A stretch of DNA of 6,701 nt from Bacillota bacterium (GTDB lineage Bacteria > Bacillota > Bacilli > Alicyclobacillales > SLC66), in assembly GCA_021797415.1 (NCBI GenBank), contig JAJZZT010000107.1:1-6701 (forward strand), read 5' to 3'. The notes beneath the pieces were generated by a model. It searched no databases and was not told where the DNA came from. It was given only the letters and a program-made list of their open reading frames with translations. The position numbers and the translations under genes were made by a program. Below, piece by piece: positions 4,802-6,701 of the stretch. Position 1 is the first letter of the stretch; each line of letters opens with the position of its first letter.

Positions 4802-6337
4802 TTACCTGTCCACACCTGCGTAGGACAGGCCGAAACTGGCGTCGATGATGGGAAAGTCGGTCTGAATGTTGCCGTTGGCGGTGGCCAGGCCGAAGACAGG
4901 CCAATTCCATGCCGAGGCGGCGCGAATCCCCCAGGAGGCGATTCTGTCGCCGTTGCAAAAGACCACATGGCAGACCCGTCCGCGCGGCGACTCGGCTACG
5001 CCGATCCCCCTGCCGGCGGCGGGCGGAGAACTGGTTTCGCCTGCCTCCAATACACCGAGAGCGGGCAGGAGTTTTTTCACGATCCTCAATGCCACATCCC
5101 ATTCGCGCACTCTCACCCGAAAGCGGGACAGGGCGTCGCCAAACGCGTCCTCCGCGGTCATGCAAACGTGGCCGGTCGGTTCATAGAGCTGGCGCAGGCA
5201 GTCCGAGCGCGTGTCCACGGCCAGGCCGCAGGCCCGCGCAACCGGACCGACCGTGCCGTACGCCTTGGCCCACTCCCGTTCCACGATGCCGGTCGGACGA
5301 AGCCGGTCGATGAACGTCGGCGTGTGCAAAAGCAGCCCAAGAAAGTGGCGCACTCGCCGGTCGATGTCCGGAAGCCGTTCGGTCAACCCGGCCGTCCGTG
5401 ACTTCCAGTCGACAGGCGCCGGGCGTCCCAACCGCACAGCGCCGCGCAGATAGCGCGAACCGGTCAACTCCGCGTTTAAGCGCAGCAGTTCCTCCTTGGC
5501 GCGCGCGAGTTGCGCCTGCGCCACCGTCATCCCCGTGGCGGAGGCGATCTGGGAGAAATCGTGGACATGGTTGTACAGACGTTCCATTTCGCCAAACAGC
5601 ATTCGTTCCCACTCGCACTGTGCGGGCGGATACCAGCCGAACGCCTGCTCGGCCGCCCGGCAAAAGGCGGTGGCGTGCGCGACGGTCGACGTGCCGGATA
5701 TCCGCTCCGCCAACAGCAGCGCATCCTCAACCGGCATTCCTTGGGCGAGGGTTTCGATATCGCGGTGCTTGTAGAAGAGTTGCGGCTGCATGTGCATGAT
5801 CTGTTCGCCGATCGTGTCAAAAAGGAAGAACCCGGACTCCGTGACATCCGCCCGCACAGGCCCGAGCGGCAGGTGAAAGGTTCCCGATCCGCGCGCAACA
5901 GGATCGGGCAAAAGCTCTTCCGGGTGCAGGATTGGCCGCAGGTCAGGGTGGCCGGCCGGAGTGCAGCCCGTTTTTTCCCACATCTCTCGTTCGATCCACA
6001 ATGCGCCGGGATAATACGCTGCGAGAGAGGGGAACTCCGTTTGCCCGGCCTGGCATCGTCCGAAGTGCCACACGACCTCCCGCCGTCGGCGATTCATGGT
6101 GACGGCCAGCAGTTCCCGCACGGGTTTTGCGCCGGGGTGCTGTTCGCCGTCCGGCGCGAAACCGTAGTACAGCAGGTCTGCGTCATCGTTCGCGAGCGTT
6201 TGCGCGAGCAGGGCAATCATATCCTGCGCGTCGTCCCTGCGCGTGTTCATGCGCCAGCCGCGCCACGGGAGTGTTTCTGCAAGTTGCGGTTGCATCATCC
6301 AGTCCACCTTCACCACCCCCTGGAGGTTGTCCAACAC
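4802..6337 (-). CDS. hyfG: HyfG/HycE-like large subunit (fused NuoC-NuoD) lacking the Ni-Fe cysteines
   Basis: This 511-residue protein is a fusion of a NuoC-like domain (about residues 35-145) and a NuoD/hydrogenase-large-subunit domain (about 150-511). HycE/HyfG are slightly longer. The NuoC signature is visible as FPSLAAYYPGALWIERE at 102-118 and GHPDLRPIL at 129-137. The large-subunit part shows LPLGPVRAD at 156-164 and LFYKHRDIETLA at 187-198. Real group 4 hydrogenases have an RxCGxC site (L1) and a DPCxxC site (L2) that bind Ni-Fe. Here L1 is ERISGTSTVAH (211-221), with Ser214 and Ser217 in place of the cysteines. L2 is DASFGLS (499-505), with Ser501 and Leu504 in place of the cysteines. 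It is therefore predicted to bind no Ni-Fe centre and to be an Ehr-type, complex I-like subunit on the cytoplasmic redox arm. The reaction at the site is unknown. The GTG start at 6337 is provisional: the nearest good Shine-Dalgarno match (TAGGAG) is 15 nt away. An alternative is the ATG for MMQ at residue 14, preceded by AAGGTGG. Confidence 0.9.
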   Translation of the reverse strand: MLDNLQGVVKVDWMMQPQLAETLPWRGWRMNTRRDDAQDMIALLAQTLANDDADLLYYGFAPDGEQHPGAKPVRELLAVTMNRRRREVVWHFGRCQAGQTEFPSLAAYYPGALWIEREMWEKTGCTPAGHPDLRPILHPEELLPDPVARGSGTFHLPLGPVRADVTESGFFLFDTIGEQIMHMQPQLFYKHRDIETLAQGMPVEDALLLAERISGTSTVAHATAFCRAAEQAFGWYPPAQCEWERMLFGEMERLYNHVHDFSQIASATGMTVAQAQLARAKEELLRLNAELTGSRYLRGAVRLGRPAPVDWKSRTAGLTERLPDIDRRVRHFLGLLLHTPTFIDRLRPTGIVEREWAKAYGTVGPVARACGLAVDTRSDCLRQLYEPTGHVCMTAEDAFGDALSRFRVRVREWDVALRIVKKLLPALGVLEAGETSSPPAAGRGIGVAESPRGRVCHVVFCNGDRIASWGIRAASAWNWPVFGLATANGNIQTDFPIIDASFGLSYAGVDR

Positions 6338-6355
6338 CCTCTTCTGGACATGCTC

Positions 6356-6701
6356 CTACAGCAGCGCGAGCGACCGCAGGGCGGAGATCCCGAACGGCAG
6401 CAGCACGCCGAGCGCCAGCACCAGCGTGATATGGATGCCAAAAGGAATCGCGGCCGTCCACGAACGGCCGTGCTGCTCGTGAAACCGGTCCAGGGGCCCG
6501 GCGCTCTCCCCGTATCCGATCTGGATGGCGTATCGCATAAAGCTGGCGAAGAGGATGATCAGCAGCAGGAGCACCAAGGCGCCCAACACCGGCAATGCGG
6601 AATGAAACAGCGCGTACACGATGACCAGTTCGCTGATGAACAGGCCGAACGGAGGCGCTCCCGCAATGGCCAGCATGGCGAGCATCAGCGTTCCTCCCGT
6701 C
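6356..6701 (-). CDS. hyfF: HyfF-type antiporter-like membrane subunit, C-terminal part (cut by window edge)
   Basis: This is the C-terminal end of an integral membrane subunit of the Proton_antipo_M family (NuoL/M/N, MrpA/D, HyfB/D/F relatives). The frame is open to the right edge and ends in TAG at 6358-6356, so the true start lies outside the window. The visible part begins in a helix followed by AIAGAPPFGLFISE, which matches the conserved helix-breaking PPFGLF-SE element typical of HyfF. A long hydrophobic helix (LGALVLLLLIILFASF) and a final hydrophobic segment (HITLVLALGVLLPFGI) follow. In the family these subunits are thought to carry protons or Na+ across the membrane, driven by the attached redox arm. 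The next gene starts 18 bp downstream and is the large redox subunit, which is the usual F-then-G order of hyf clusters. The family is clear. HyfF rather than HyfB or HyfD is chosen from the PPFGLF motif and gene order. Confidence 0.85.
   Translation of the reverse strand, partial: TGGTLMLAMLAIAGAPPFGLFISELVIVYALFHSALPVLGALVLLLLIILFASFMRYAIQIGYGESAGPLDRFHEQHGRSWTAAIPFGIHITLVLALGVLLPFGISALRSLALL

Noticed and set aside
4802..6337. Functional [NiFe]-hydrogenase large subunit
   Set aside because: All four Ni-Fe cysteine positions are substituted (Ser214, Ser217, Ser501, Leu504).

Overview
The window carries a leftward (minus-strand) gene cluster for a membrane complex of the group 4 [NiFe]-hydrogenase / complex I superfamily, followed by two unusual pyrophosphatase-family genes and a repeat-rich end. 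Strong AAAGGAGG-type ribosome binding sites, GTG and TTG starts, visibly GC-rich coding sequence and tight gene overlaps suggest a GC-rich Bacillota (for example an Alicyclobacillus/Kyrpidia-like lineage). That placement is an inference from style, not from a marker gene.

In transcription order (right to left): the C-terminal end of a HyfF-type membrane antiporter-like subunit (6701-6356, cut by the window edge); a HyfG/HycE-type fused NuoC-NuoD large subunit (6337-4802); a HyfH-type two-cluster ferredoxin (4771-4409); a HyfI/NuoB-type small subunit (4412-3924); a full HyfB-type antiporter-like subunit from a TTG start (3927-1813); an S1-domain/pyrophosphatase-domain fusion (1772-1017); and a second, stand-alone pyrophosphatase-family protein (786-286). 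HyfH/HyfI share ATGA and HyfI/HyfB share TTGA. All other gaps down to the S1 fusion are 40 bp or less, so these genes look like one operon.

The main point is that the large subunit has lost all four cysteines that hold the Ni-Fe centre. Its L1 site reads ERISGTSTVAH and its L2 site reads DASFGLS. The iron-sulfur ligands of HyfH and HyfI and the key charged membrane residues of HyfB remain. This is therefore probably not a hydrogenase but an energy-converting-hydrogenase-related (Ehr-type) complex: an iron-sulfur electron path coupled to ion-pumping membrane subunits, with an unknown reaction at the former Ni-Fe site.

The two downstream pyrophosphatase-like proteins are also degenerate at catalytic and metal-binding positions, and one carries an N-terminal S1 nucleic-acid-binding domain. 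A dead-site hydrogenase-like complex beside two dead-site pyrophosphatase-like proteins is the candidate undescribed system here. A role for the pair in binding a phosphate-containing ligand, or in regulating or assembling the complex, is speculation.

The non-coding stretches hold repeats. A palindromic MITE-like element of about 158 bp (836-993) separates the two pyrophosphatase-family genes, with a partial related copy at the left edge (1-22). Three tandem 55-61 bp units (90-262) plus an inverted copy (50-70) lie downstream of the last gene.
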